Counted from the first letter of the stretch, positions 18,062 through 28,980 are shown. The stretch is DNA of 64,000 bases from DAOVXM01 sp963746255 (GCA_963746255.1 CAVVAJ010000001.1:372001-436000), one strand, 5' to 3'. Made by a program: numbers and translations. Notes: generated by a model from the letters alone, not told the origin.

Positions 18062-19691
18062 ATGCAACCCAATCCAAAAAACAAATTCCTTCTGCGGCTG
18101 ATAATAATATTTATCGTCTCTCTGCTTATTCTAACCGGATGCAGCCAAGCAGATTCCACAGCTCAAACCAACCAAGCTCCGGCTGAGGAACCAGCTGTCC
18201 CCGCAGCCCCTATCGACGAAACGGATACCGCAGCCGAGGGTGAAACGAGTGCTGGAGAAACTACCGAGGAGGCCGCTGACAAAATCCTCCGGGTGGCATT
18301 CCAGCCCATCGTGCAAACTGATCCGGCTTTGATTTCGTCCGACTCGGAGGTCTTTGTCGCCAATGCCGTCTACGATTACTTCGTCGATGTGGATGCCAAT
18401 TCCAACCCGGTTCCGCGCCTGGCCACTGAATGGAGCGTCAGCGATGACGGTCTGACCTACACCTTCAGTCTGGCTGAAGGCGTGATCTTCCATGATGGCA
18501 GCTCCTTCACGGCAGCGGATGTTGTCTGGACCTACGACCGCCTGCGGGACCCCGACCTGGGTTTTGCCACCTCCAGTCTGTATGCAAATATCGTCAGCAT
18601 TGAAGCCGTGGATGATGCCAGCGTGGTTTTTACCCTCGAAAATCCTAACCCATTTTTCCTTTACGATCTCAGCGACAACCATGCTCTGATAGTCAAGGAT
18701 GGCACTGAAGACGCGAGCGATTTCAATGGCACCGGCCCTTTTAAGGTGGTGAACTACAGCCCCGAAGACCGCGTCACCTTGGAAGCCAATCCCGATTATT
18801 ATATCGAGGGGCAGCCCAAACTAGCTGGCGTAGATATCATCTTCTTCCCCGATGATATTGCCATGACCGATGCCCTGCGTGGCGGCCAGATAGACCTGGT
18901 CATGCGTATGTCTACATCCTTGTTTGAGAGTCTGCAAACCGAGAGCGGCATCAAAACGGTTTCCATCCCAACAAACGGGTTTGATCTGATTCGCTTACGC
19001 TCGGACCGCGAGCCCGGCAATGACCCACCGCGTTATCCAGGCGATGAAGCTGGCCACCGACCGGGATGCCATCCTGGCACTGGTTCAGCAAGGCTACGGA
19101 GCCGTCGGTAATGACAGCCCCATCGGCCCGCTGTACGACACCTACCATGACCCCAGCGTATCCCCGTTCCCCCGGGATGTCGAAGCAGCTAAGGCTTTAT
19201 TGGTCGAGGCAGGCTACCCTGATGGTCTTGAGCTGACCCTGCACGTCCCCGATTCCGGTGGCCGGCCCGATTTGGCCGCGGTGCTCCAGCAGCAATGGGC
19301 GGAAGCCAATATTAATGTAGAAATCAGCGTTGAACCGGAGAGCGTTTATTACGGTGAAAACGGCTGGTTGGAAGTTGATCTGGGTATCACCGGCTGGGGC
19401 TCGCGCCCGTATCCCCAGTTCTACCTGGATGTCATGCTGGTCTCCGGCGCGGAATGGAATGAAGCTCACTTCGCCGATGCAGAGTTCGATGCCCTAACCC
19501 AGACGGCCAGTACTACCTTGGATGAGGATGAGCGCATCGCGACCTACTCCCAGATCCAGCAGCTGTTGGCAGAACGCGGCCCGGTCATCATTCCGTATTA
19601 CTTCGCCCAATTCGGTGCCATCAACACCGATTTCGAGGGCTTCGAGCTAAAGGCTTTTGCTGGACGTACCGACCTACGTACGATCTACTAA
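18062..19691 (+). CDS. Peptide/nickel-type ABC transporter solute-binding lipoprotein, one frameshift
   Basis: The ATG at 18062 has a good ribosome site (GAGGAAC). The product starts with a basic signal peptide and lipobox LILTGC, then an Ala/Glu-rich linker, then the family 5 binding fold: LATEWSVSDDGLTYTFSLAEG, GVIFHDGSSFTAADVVWTYD, GTGPFKVVNYSPEDRVTLE. One extra base near 19026-19031 shifts the frame; after it the text continues as RVIQAMKLATDRDAIL and ends at 19691. Rebuilt length is about 542 residues, normal. The protein would deliver peptides or similar solutes to the permeases that follow. Frameshift could be a consensus error. Confidence 0.85.
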
Positions 19692-19703
19692 CCCTAACCA
19701 CCC

Positions 19704-20589
19704 ATGGCGACTCAAGTCAATCTTGCTAAATCACAAAACGTTGTCTCCGCACGGGGGCAACGTTTTCTTGAGTTCGTCAAACGGCTCTATCGCCAGCCAG
19801 CTTCGGCATTTGGCACCACCGTTTTTTTGCTATTTGCCCTGATGGCTATTGTCGGGCCGTTGGTCGCACCTTATGGTGCTAATGAGCAGATTTACGAAGA
19901 TGCCCGTAAGCCGCCTTCACCCGAGCACTGGTTTGGCACCGACCACCTGGGACGTGATGTCTTCAGCCGCGTAATCTTCGGGGCGCGCGATATCTTCATG
20001 CTCGCCGGCCTGGGCACCCTGCTGGCCGTGCTTATCGGCACCTCCTTTGGGTTGGTCAGTGGCTATTATCGCGGCTGGTTCGATGAGATCCTGATGCGCT
20101 TCTTCGACGGTCTGATGTCGATTCCGGCGCTGCTCTTCGCCCTGCTTATGCTGGGCACCATCGGACCCATCCCGCGAGGGCGTTCTGGCAGTATTAATCA
20201 TCGTCTACCCGCCTATTGTGGCCCGGGTGGTACGCAGCGTAGTTTTGAGCGTAAAGAACAAAAGTTATATCGCCTCTGCCCGTAGCCAGGGCGAATCGAC
20301 CGCTTTTATCCTTTTCCGGCAGGTGCTACCAGTGGTTTATCCCGCATTAACCGTTGAAGCCGCCTTGCGCTTTTCTTACGCCATATTTCTGACAGCATCG
20401 CTGGGATTCCTAGGCGTGGGAGTACAGCCGCCCAACCCCGATTGGGGACTGATGGTCAACGAAGCCCGGCGCACCTATACCCAGGTACCGTGGGCTTTGT
20501 ATTTCCCAGCCGCAGTCATCGCGCTGATTGTGATCGGCATCAACCTGATGGCCGATGGGCTCAAACGGGCTTTGCGGTACGAGGGCTGA
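19704..20589 (+). CDS. ABC transporter permease (DppC/OppC type), one frameshift
   Basis: The first frame holds the DppC N-terminus with one membrane helix, then the family marker PSPEHWFGTDHLGRDVFSRV. A one-base insertion between 20166 and 20180 shifts the frame; the rest reads EGVLAVLIIVYPPIVARVVR and the EAA-like loop SYIASARSQGESTAFI that touches the ATPase. Rebuilt length is about 295 residues with six membrane segments. It follows the binding protein by 12 bases and ends 4 bases before the ATPase gene. Confidence 0.82.
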
Positions 20590-20593
20590 AGTG

Positions 20594-22669
20594 ATGGTGA
20601 ATACAAACGTCCTGGAAGTGCACGACCTTTCGATGGTCTACACAACTGAGGGAATTGATCTGCCTGTTTTACGGAATATCAACCTGGAAATTCAGGTAGG
20701 GCAGATATACGGGTTGGTCGGTGAAAGCGGATCTGGGAAAACCACCCTAGGATTGACAATTATGCGTTACCTGCCCCCGCAGGGGCGCGTGACAAAGGGG
20801 ATGGTCAAACTGGCTTCCAGGGATCTACTAGCCCTCCCAAAATCCGAACTGCAGGCGCTCTGGGGCAAAGATATCACCCTGGTTCCCCAGGATCCCTTTT
20901 CTTCTCTGAACCCATCCATCCGCATCGGAGAGCAGTTAGCCGAGCTCTTCCGCGCACATGGCAAGCTGGACAAAAAAGCTGCCCGAAAGCGTGCCCTCGA
21001 TTGGATCGAGCGCGTGCGGCTGCCTGACCCCCAACGGATCGCCAGCAAATATCCCCACGAATTGAGCGGCGGGCAGGTACAGCGCATCATGGTTGCCATG
21101 GCCCTAAGCAACCAGCCGCAGCTCCTGGTGCTGGACGAACCTACAACCAGTCTGGATGTAACCACTGAAGCCGTCGTGCTGGACCTGCTGCGGGACTTGA
21201 TCCAAGAAGAGGGCGCCTCGGCCTTGTTCATAACCCACAATTTGGGCATCGTGGCCGGGCTGACCGACCAGGTAGCCGTGCTTTACGCTGGTGAGTTGGT
21301 CGAAGATTCACCGACGAAATCGCTCTATCGCCAACCTCTGCATCCCTACACCCAGGGTCTTCTCAACAGCGTGCCCCAGCTGGGGATGCACAAAGATGAG
21401 ACTGCTCTGGTGGGCATGGTGGGCCAAATCCCATCCCTTACAGAATTACCACCTGGATGCGTTTTTGCCCAGCGTTGCAGTTTAGCTATAGATCTCTGCC
21501 TCCTGGAGCGTCCCCCATTGGAACATCCCAGCCAGGACCGCAGCATCCGCTGCCATCGCTGGCGAGAAATCCAAGCGGGAGGGATTACACTCATCGTCGA
21601 AGATAAGCCGGCTCACTCATCTCCACCACAAGAAACCGAGCCCATTCTCTGGGTAAATGACCTGCAGGTGATCTACCAGATCAGCAGCGCAGGTTTGGGA
21701 ACGCTCCTTGGCAAGAAGCACGCATTCCAGGCTGTGGACGGGGTTAGCTTGCAGGTTGGCAAAAGCCGCACGCTGGGCATCGTTGGCGAAAGCGGCAGCG
21801 GCAAAACCAGCCTGGCGCTGGCCATTATGGGTCTGGTCGATTCTGCTAGTGGCGAGATGAATCTTTTAAAATTTCATCTGCCCCATGAGCTTCGCAAACG
21901 GGACCGCAAAACGCTAAGATTGCTGCAAATGGTCTTCCAGAGCCAGGACGAAGCCTTTTCACCCTTTCTGACCGTGGAAGAAATCTTGAGCCGCCCGTTG
22001 CGCAATCTGCTCGGCATGCAAAAGGACACAGCCCAAGAGCGGGTGGTGGAATTACTTGATATGGTGCGTCTGCCCGCAGAATTCGCCCGCCGGTATCCCC
22101 AGCAGTTGAGCGGCGGCGAAAAGCAGCGCGTCGCCATTGCTCAGGCCTTTGCCGCCAATCCGAATTTGCTGATAACCGACGAACCGGTTTCGGCTTTGGA
22201 CGTCTCGGTGCAGGCTAATATCCTCAACCTGCTTAATGTCTTGCAGCGTGATCACGGTACCGCCAGTTTGTTAATCTCCCACGATATCGCCGTTGTAACC
22301 TATCTGGCCGACGAAGTAGCGGTCATGTACCTGGGGCAGTTCATGCAGTTCAGTTATACACACCAGCTTTTGTCCCCGCCCTTTCATCCGTATACCGAGG
22401 CGCTGCTGTCAGCGGTCCCGGTGGCAGACCCCGATCACCAGCTGCAATCTATCCGCCTACCCGGCGATATCTCCAGCCCCCTGGAGAAACCCGCCGGTTG
22501 CCCCTTCCACACCCGCTGCCCGCGGTTGGTTGGTGACATCTGTATGGAAGAAAAGCCCCCTTGGCAAAGCACTCCAGAGGGTAAGCAAATTTTCTGCCAT
22601 ATCCCTATCAAAGAGTTGCTGGCAGACCAGAAGGCCTTATTAATCGACAAAATTGGTGCGGGGAAATAA
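20594..22669 (+). CDS. Fused double ATP-binding protein of a peptide ABC importer
   Basis: About 691 residues made of two ABC domains in tandem, as in GsiA/YejF-type proteins. Domain 1 has Walker A GESGSGKTTLG, signature LSGGQVQRIMVA and Walker B LLVLDEPTTSLD; domain 2 has GESGSGKTSLA, LSGGEKQRVAIAQA and LLITDEPVSALD. Each domain ends in the oligopeptide-transporter C-terminal Cys motif (GCVFAQRCSLAIDLC; GCPFHTRCPRLVGDIC), which may bind an iron-sulfur cluster. The start is ATG 20594, 4 bases after the permease stop. It energises uptake with the flanking permeases. Confidence 0.93.
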   Translation: MVNTNVLEVHDLSMVYTTEGIDLPVLRNINLEIQVGQIYGLVGESGSGKTTLGLTIMRYLPPQGRVTKGMVKLASRDLLALPKSELQALWGKDITLVPQDPFSSLNPSIRIGEQLAELFRAHGKLDKKAARKRALDWIERVRLPDPQRIASKYPHELSGGQVQRIMVAMALSNQPQLLVLDEPTTSLDVTTEAVVLDLLRDLIQEEGASALFITHNLGIVAGLTDQVAVLYAGELVEDSPTKSLYRQPLHPYTQGLLNSVPQLGMHKDETALVGMVGQIPSLTELPPGCVFAQRCSLAIDLCLLERPPLEHPSQDRSIRCHRWREIQAGGITLIVEDKPAHSSPPQETEPILWVNDLQVIYQISSAGLGTLLGKKHAFQAVDGVSLQVGKSRTLGIVGESGSGKTSLALAIMGLVDSASGEMNLLKFHLPHELRKRDRKTLRLLQMVFQSQDEAFSPFLTVEEILSRPLRNLLGMQKDTAQERVVELLDMVRLPAEFARRYPQQLSGGEKQRVAIAQAFAANPNLLITDEPVSALDVSVQANILNLLNVLQRDHGTASLLISHDIAVVTYLADEVAVMYLGQFMQFSYTHQLLSPPFHPYTEALLSAVPVADPDHQLQSIRLPGDISSPLEKPAGCPFHTRCPRLVGDICMEEKPPWQSTPEGKQIFCHIPIKELLADQKALLIDKIGAGK

Positions 22670-22672
22670 GTT

Positions 22673-23638
22673 ATGCTGATCTACATCTTGCGCCGGATCG
22701 GATATCTGGGCCTGACCCTGATCATAACATCGTTCCTGGTGTTCCTGATTTCCCAGGTCATTCCGGGAGATGTTTGCCGTGTCATCATCGGCCGCGAGGC
22801 TGGGGAAGCCGCCCTGCAACACTGCCGGGTCGAATTGGGTTTCGTAGACGAAGACGGCCAACCGGTTTCAGCAGCCAAGCGCTACGTTTCCTGGCTGATC
22901 GATTTCATAAGCGGGGATTGGGGAACCTCCTTCGCCACCGGAGAAGCAATCCAACCCTGGGTAATGGGACGGTTGAGAAACTCCTTGATGTTGAGTGCCT
23001 TGGCGCTGATCATTTCAGTGCCCCTGGCTACATTTTTGGGCGTGCTGGCGGGTTTGAACGAAGGCAAACTGGTCGATACGGTCATCAGTGTTGGCTCGCT
23101 CTCGGTGGTGGGGCTGCCGGAGTTTATCACTGGCATCCTACTGATTAACCTAGTCGCTTTCCGGGTGGATTTCATTCCAGCAAACTCATCCATTCCGGTA
23201 GATACATCTTTCCGGGAAGCATTGCCGAGTTTGATCTTACCGGCTATCACCGCCACCCTGGTGCTGCTGGCCTACATCGCTCGATTGACAAGAGCGGGCG
23301 TTGTCGAAGAACTCAAACAGAACTATGTCCGGACAGCCGAGCTCAAGGGCTTATCCCCCACCACCGTTCTCTACAAACATGTCCTGCGCAATAGCCTGCT
23401 ACCCACCATTACCGTGATTGCCATCAGCATCGGCTGGTTGATCAGCGGGTTGGTGGTCATTGAGAACGTCTTCAACTATCCTGGCTTGGGACGCCTGATG
23501 GTTTTTGCCATCGACCGGCGTGATCTGCCCACTTTGCAGGCCTGCGTGATGATTTCCGTGGTCGGGTTTGCCCTGGCCAACTTGATCGCGGATATATTGT
23601 ACGCCGCCCTGAATCCCCGCATTCGGGTAGGCGAGTGA
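22673..23638 (+). CDS. ABC transporter permease (DppB/OppB type)
   Basis: 321 residues with six membrane segments. The start MLIYILRRIGYLGLTLIITS is the DppB N-terminal helix; the EAA-type loop is YVRTAELKGLSPTTVLYKHVLRN; the end is FALANLIADILYAALNPRIR. It begins 3 bases after the ATPase stop. This permease pairs with the DppC-type subunit as a heterodimer. The gene order binding protein, C, fused ATPase, B is unusual but all four parts are present. The frame is intact. Confidence 0.93.
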   Translation: MLIYILRRIGYLGLTLIITSFLVFLISQVIPGDVCRVIIGREAGEAALQHCRVELGFVDEDGQPVSAAKRYVSWLIDFISGDWGTSFATGEAIQPWVMGRLRNSLMLSALALIISVPLATFLGVLAGLNEGKLVDTVISVGSLSVVGLPEFITGILLINLVAFRVDFIPANSSIPVDTSFREALPSLILPAITATLVLLAYIARLTRAGVVEELKQNYVRTAELKGLSPTTVLYKHVLRNSLLPTITVIAISIGWLISGLVVIENVFNYPGLGRLMVFAIDRRDLPTLQACVMISVVGFALANLIADILYAALNPRIRVGE

Positions 23639-24068
23639 TGAAATCATTTCAAGTCCATTTCACTCTTAGAGAGTAACATTCAGCGATTTATTTAATTGAA
23701 ACGTCTAGCTCGCTACCGCCTGCCCCATCCCAGCACAGCGATGGTTTCGATGTGGTTCCACCCAGGGCGGAATTAACCCGGCTGCACGAAGAAATCCCCG
23801 CCAGGGATGATATGCCTGACGAGTTGAAACCAGTGTTGGAACGGCAGCGGAAATGTGAGATAGATCATCAATCAATGCTTGCTCCGAACCACTTCCAAAG
23901 AAGTAATCCTCGTAACTGGATATTTAGTACAGCTCAGGCTGATTTAAATATTCTCAAATACCAGGGATTAGGCTGAGTACAAGTTTAACACCGCGATAAC
24001 TGAGCACTTGATTTCATTATCGGAGATCAATACACCTTATACATTAATCTGCCCATTAATCTAAATCG
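23639..24068. other. Gene-free stretch between the importer and the LuxR pseudogene
   Basis: No supported gene. A 74-codon open frame at 23752-23976 has no ribosome site or known motif. The last 60 bases read HLIH-SAH-SKS with stops just before RLTEQLNEG, and look like a decayed N-terminus of the downstream regulator. Confidence 0.35.
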
Positions 24069-26779
24069 CGCCTGACCGAGCAGCTGAACGAGGGCGCCCG
24101 TTTGTGTCACAAACTGACCCTCGTCTCTGCTCCGGCTGGTTTTAGCAAGACCACACTGGTCAGCGAATAGGCGAAAAACTAAAAACTTGACCCCTCAATC
24201 GAAAGCCAAATTGTATACAGAATCGCCTGGCTCTCGCTGGACGAAAGTGACAACGACCCGATCCGTTTCCTAGCCAATTTTATCGCTGCCTTGCGGACAA
24301 TTGATGCCAACATTGCGAAAGGAGCATTGAATGCACTCCAATCTCCTCAGGCATCACGGACTGAGACTGTCCTGACATCTCTGATTAACGCGGTTGCCGA
24401 CGTCCCCGAAAGAATTATCATTGTCTTCGACGGCTACCACACCAAAGAATCTTCTCCCGTTGATGATGCTCTCACTTATTTACTGGAACATCTGCCGCTA
24501 CAGATACATCTGGTCATCGCGAAGCGGGTTGATCCCAGCCTAGCTTTAGGTCGCCTGCGCGCTCTAGGCCAACTGACCGAGCTCCGCGCCAAAGACTTGC
24601 GTCTTTCAACCTCCGAAGCTGCCGAATTTCTGAACCAGGTAATGGGTTTGAACCTCTCAGTGGAAGACCTCGCCGTCCTAGAAACGCGCACCGAAGGATG
24701 GATTGCTGGACTGCAATTAGCTGCCATTTTGATACAAGGGCACGAAGATACTGCTAACATCATCAAATCTTTTACTGGCAGCCACTGTTTTGTTCTGGAC
24801 TACCTGATCGAAGAAGTCTTGGAACAGCAGCCCGACGGTATTCAGGCTTTCTTATTGCAAAACGCCATTCTCAACCGGCTGACCGGTTCCTTGTACGATG
24901 CTCTCACTGGTCTTGATATCGATCAGATGACATTGGAAATGGTAGAAAGCGCCAATCTGTTCATCGTCCCCCTGGATGAGGAGCGGCGCTGGTATCGCTA
25001 TCACCATCTATTTACCGATTTGCTGCGTCAGCGCCTAGGCCATTCTCATCCAGAACAGGTGCCAATTCTGCACGCTATGGCCAGTGAGTGGTACGAACAA
25101 AACGGGTTCGCCGATAAGGCAATAGAGCATGCTCTGCATGCCAAAGAATTCAACCGGGTGTTGTTCCTGATCGAAAAACATGTTGATACGTTATGGGGGC
25201 CTGAACATACCAAATTAAAGCATTGGCTTGCAGGATTGCCTGGCGAATTGTTATTCTCCAGGCCACAGCTCTGTATCTTTCACGGCTGGTATCAGTTCGT
25301 TAACGACCAGTTGGATGCGGCTGAACGGCCTCTTCAAACCGCCGAACAAATGATAGATTCTAGCACCGATCGGTCCACTGAAACCGTGCCACAAGAGCAG
25401 GTCTCAAAAACTAATTCTGATAGGATGAAGCTGCGAGGTAGGGCAGCCACTGTCCGAGCATTTTTGGCATCTTACCGTGAAGATGTGTCGGGGATCATTC
25501 AGCATGGAAGCCAGGCACTTGAATATCTACCAGAGTAAGACCTAACCTGGCGCATCCTCACTGCAAATGTTTTGGGCTATGCATACCTTATCAAAGGTGA
25601 TATGACCGCAGCGTACGAGACCCGATTAGAAGCATTGAATGCTTGCAACGCGGCAGGTAACATCTATTTTGTATTGGTAGCCAATCTGAAACTTGCTATA
25701 CCCCTGAGGAAGCAGGGCCGGTTGCAGCAAACCATGGAGATTTGCCAGCAACAGTTGCAACTAGCTAACGAAAGCGGGCTGCCGCGAACGAGAGCAGTTG
25801 GCTGGTTGTTGGCGATATGGGGCGAGGTGCAGGTCGAATTAAATGATCTGGATGGAGCCATACAACGAGCGAAAAAAGGTTTTTAGTTGGGACTGGCCGA
25901 AGCTTCGAAAATGCTCGGTTGGAGCTACATGTGTCTGATGAGGGTCCTGTTTTCCAGCGGGGATATGGCTGGCGCCGAAGAGATAATCTAAAAGATGCAG
26001 AATATCGTTTGAGAATCCAATGTGCCTCTGCGGGTCATGAGCCTGATGGCAGCCAGGCAGACGCGGTTTTGGCTGGTGCAAGAGAGGCTGGAAGCAGCAT
26101 CGCAATGGGCGGTAGTTCGTGGGCTGTACACCGATGGGGAGCCCAAACTAGCGGACAAAACTGGCTTTTTCTTGTTAATTGAGTATGTAGTACTAACCCG
26201 AATTCTTTCGCTTAAGAGCGGTTCGGTAAAACCGCCGGGCTGCTGCGGCACCTGATCGAGGCAGCAGATGCGGGGGGGGGGTGTACTTCGAACGTAATCG
26301 AGATTTTGATACTCCAGGCGGTGACTCGCCAAGCACAAGGGGATTCAGACCAAGCTATCCCTACGCTGGAAGAAGCCCTAACCATCGCAGAACCGGGCGG
26401 CTTTATCCGAGTGTTTGTCGATGAAGGTCCACCAACGGCTCATTTGATCAGCGTAGCCCTCACGCGCGGGATTGCGCCAGATTATGTTAGTCGGTTGTTA
26501 GCAGCATCCTCCAGCGCCAAAACGGAGCAAGCTGGTTCATCGAAATCTCAAGTTCCCGAAACTGAATTGGTTGAACCTCTGAGCGAGCGCGAAATTGAAG
26601 TACTCCAGCTCCTGGCCTAAAGACTGACCAAACAGGTAATCGCTGCCAGGCTATACCTCTCGCTGAACACGGTCAAGGTCCACACGCGTAATATTTATGG
26701 CAAACTCAATAATCATAGTCTTACGCGGGCGATAGGACATTCTCAAGAGTTAGGGTTTTTGTTACGCAGGTCGGTTTGA
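24069..26779 (+). pseudogene. LuxR-family (MalT-like) ATP-dependent regulator, decayed
   Basis: One frame runs from RLTEQLNEG at 24069 to about 26210. It shows the AAA/STAND N-terminus (Walker A APAGFSKTTL, with Ser where Gly is usual), IAWLSLDESDNDPIRFL, GLQLAAI, FVLDYLIEEVLEQQP and MalT-like TPR helices. In-frame stops lie at 24168 (TAG), 24180 (TAA), 25536 (TAA), 25884 (TAG), 25989 (TAA) and 26010 (TGA). A frameshift near 26210 leads to ERFGKTAGLLRHLIEAA and a run of ten G (26272-26281). The C-terminal HTH follows: LSEREIEVLQLLA, a TAA at 26618, then LYLSLNTVKVHTRNIY to TGA 26777-26779. A genuine dead gene. Confidence 0.88.
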
Positions 26780-26818
26780 GCTTGCCGGTAATCTCAGTGT
26801 CCACAACCGGATTCAAGA

Positions 26819-26929
26819 GGTTGCCCGGGCAAGGGTGTTGGCGATCTTGCCTTCCACCTAAAAAGGGGTCAACAATCGCACACAAGCGGTTACCCGGGCA
26901 AGAGCTTTGGGGATTTTGACCTCCACCTA
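26819..26929. repeat. Pair of 42-base imperfect direct repeats
   Basis: Unit 1 (26819-26860) and unit 2 (26888-26929) both begin GGTT[G/A]CCCGGGCAAG and end TCCACCTA. I count 34 of 42 identical positions. They sit between the LuxR pseudogene and a terminator. Origin unknown. Confidence 0.6.
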
Positions 26930-26981
26930 ATTCCCTGGGTGTCTGAAATCCGCATTGGCGGCAAACAAAAATAAAAAACTG

Positions 26982-27012
26982 ACGGGCCAGAAGAAAACGG
27001 CCCGTTTTTTTT
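26982..27012 (+). terminator. Rho-independent terminator
   Basis: ACGGGCC (26982-26988) pairs with GGCCCGT (26999-27005) and is followed by eight T. An A-rich stretch precedes it, so it could also work on the minus strand. It ends the transcript of the LuxR region. Confidence 0.8.
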
Positions 27013-27016
27013 GCGC

Positions 27017-27069
27017 GAGCGTCTGAAATCCCTGCACACGCTCGCCACTCCGGCGCAAGGGTGCCGGAG
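27017..27069. repeat. Two hairpins after the terminator
   Basis: GAGCGT/ACGCTC (27017-27043) and CTCCGGC/GCCGGAG (27048-27069) form consecutive stem-loops. The word GTCTGAAATCC within the first loop also occurs at 26941. Together with the repeats upstream this is a small repeat-rich spacer. Confidence 0.45.
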
Positions 27070-27212
27070 TATCATTCCCTATCCAAGCCTGCAATTAACC
27101 CTATCAATAACACGTTTGGGGTATGACACTAATACTATCTTGCAACTATGCTTTATGTGTAAGAGATAACGAACAAGTCTTAATCCTTTCAGTTATCAAA
27201 AGGAGTAAGAAA

Positions 27213-27908
27213 ATGAGTACTGAAAATAGTTTTAGCATAGATCCATCTTGGAAGGGAGTATATAAGGTGAGTGGACTCTCCTTGTTCGCAAGTGGAGCCA
27301 TCCTTGTTGTATTCCTTCTTTCCATGGTTATCATGCAAATAACTCTCCCAGACGATCCTCAAGTATTCTTTGAGAACCCGGTGCCCCCGACAATTCTCTT
27401 CATCTTAGCTGCCTTTGGAGAGTTTCTTCTGATGCCCGGGGTGCTGGGACTTTATCTAGCTCTGAAGGATGTCAATAAGAACAAGATGTTGATCGCCGCC
27501 GCATTTGGGTTGATATCTACACCCATGTGGCTTGTCTCCCGCGCCCAAATCTTCTCCCTCTTTCCAATAAGTGGTAGATACATGGCCACTACCAGCGAGA
27601 TCATGAAAGCAGCATACTTGGCATCGGCAGAGCGCGCACTTGAATTGGCAAACATTTACGCAACGATGGGTTTAATGTTCCTAGGAGTCGCATCTATCCT
27701 CATCGGCTTGGTCATGCTGAAGGGAGTCTTCGGCAAACGTGTAGGCTACCTGACCACAGTCGCAGGCACCTGTATTCTCATTGGCACCTTTGGAATCTTT
27801 TTCAATCCTATAGCTGTACTAGTACCAATTGGATTAATCCTCAATGCTGCTTGGCAAACTATCGTTGGTATCAAACTCTACAGACTGGGTATGGGCCTTC
27901 CCCGGTAG
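27213..27908 (+). CDS. Six/seven-helix membrane protein (DUF4386-like)
   Basis: The ATG at 27213 has ribosome site AGGAG eight bases upstream and is chosen over the longer open frame from 27123. The product of about 231 residues has six to seven membrane helices: residues about 18-38, 53-75, 86-105, 147-170, 180-200 and 205-222. The end NAAWQTIVGIKLYRLGMG resembles DUF4386 proteins. No catalytic motif is visible. It stands alone; next gene starts 93 bases downstream. Confidence 0.65.
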   Translation: MSTENSFSIDPSWKGVYKVSGLSLFASGAILVVFLLSMVIMQITLPDDPQVFFENPVPPTILFILAAFGEFLLMPGVLGLYLALKDVNKNKMLIAAAFGLISTPMWLVSRAQIFSLFPISGRYMATTSEIMKAAYLASAERALELANIYATMGLMFLGVASILIGLVMLKGVFGKRVGYLTTVAGTCILIGTFGIFFNPIAVLVPIGLILNAAWQTIVGIKLYRLGMGLPR

Positions 27909-28001
27909 GTCTTGTGATCAAGAGAGAAGCATGTTCCCGCTATCGCGTCACGGGCTATATGCGGCCCTGAACCAAGGACGAGTCCGGTCATGGAGAGTGT
28001 C

Positions 28002-28952
28002 ATGAAAGCAATGGTCTATCACGACTATGGTTCACTCGACAATCTTGAATTGTGTGAGATAGAAATGCCCGCCGTCAAGGATGATGGTGTGCTGGTGAAA
28101 GTTCATGCGGCTTCTGTAAACTGGCTTGACTGGCACTTCCTAACAGGCACACCTTTCCTGGCGCGCATTATGGCAGGGCTGCTCAAACCCAAAAACAAAG
28201 TGTTGGGCATCGACCTGGCGGGGCACGTTGAAGCAGTTGGTGCAAGCGTCAGGCAGTTTCAGCCGGGCGATGAAGTATTTGGGTCGCGCAGTCACGGATG
28301 CTTTGCCGAATACGTGTGTGTTTCTGAAGCGGATGTAGCGATGAAACCGGCCAATCTGACTTTCGAGGAAGTGGCAGCTGTTCCTGGAGCAGCTGTCACC
28401 GCCCTGCACGCTTTGCGCGATCACGGGCAGATTCAGTCAGGGCAAAAGGTATTGATCAACGGTGCGTCTGGGGGGGTGGGTACCTATGCAGTGCAAATTG
28501 CCAAATCGATTGGCGCCGAAGTGACCGGCGTATGCAGCACCATGAATCTGAACATGGTGCGCGCTATCGGTGCAGACCAGGTCATTGATTACACCCAGGA
28601 AGATTTCACCCAAAATGGGCAGGGATATGACCTAATTTTTGATGTCGTGGCGAATCGTTCGTTTTTAGATTGCAAAGGTGCATTAATACCTCAGGGGATT
28701 TATATCACAACCGAATTTTCGCCAGTGCTTGCGCTTTATGGACTGTGGATATCCTTGACCGGGAGTCAGAAAATGGTGGCGCTGCCTCCAAAGCCACCCA
28801 CTAAAACGGACCAAGTTTTCCTGAAAAAGCTCCTGGAAAGCGGAGAAGTATCCCCGATCATAGACCGATCTTACTCGTTGAGTGAGCTTCCGGATGCTCT
28901 CCGCTATCTCGAAAAAGGACACGCCCGCGGAAAAGTCATCATCACAATGTGA
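28002..28952 (+). CDS. Zinc-free medium-chain dehydrogenase/quinone oxidoreductase
   Basis: About 316 residues of the MDR superfamily. The ATG at 28002 (MKAMVYHDYGSLDNLEL) has a GGAGAG ribosome site directly before it. The substrate domain includes VLGIDLAGHVEAVGASVRQF and GDEVFG; the nucleotide domain has the motif GASGGVGTYAVQIAKS for NADPH. The zinc-binding Cys/His set of alcohol dehydrogenases is absent, so it is of the quinone/enone reductase type. It is followed 28 bases later by a DoxX-like gene, and the two may form one unit. Confidence 0.88.
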   Translation: MKAMVYHDYGSLDNLELCEIEMPAVKDDGVLVKVHAASVNWLDWHFLTGTPFLARIMAGLLKPKNKVLGIDLAGHVEAVGASVRQFQPGDEVFGSRSHGCFAEYVCVSEADVAMKPANLTFEEVAAVPGAAVTALHALRDHGQIQSGQKVLINGASGGVGTYAVQIAKSIGAEVTGVCSTMNLNMVRAIGADQVIDYTQEDFTQNGQGYDLIFDVVANRSFLDCKGALIPQGIYITTEFSPVLALYGLWISLTGSQKMVALPPKPPTKTDQVFLKKLLESGEVSPIIDRSYSLSELPDALRYLEKGHARGKVIITM

Positions 28953-28980
28953 AAATCTAAAGGATTAAAGGATATATTCA

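Noticed and set aside
18131..18682. 183-codon open frame on the minus strand
   Set aside because: Antisense to the solute-binding protein, whose domains are clear on the plus strand; no family features.
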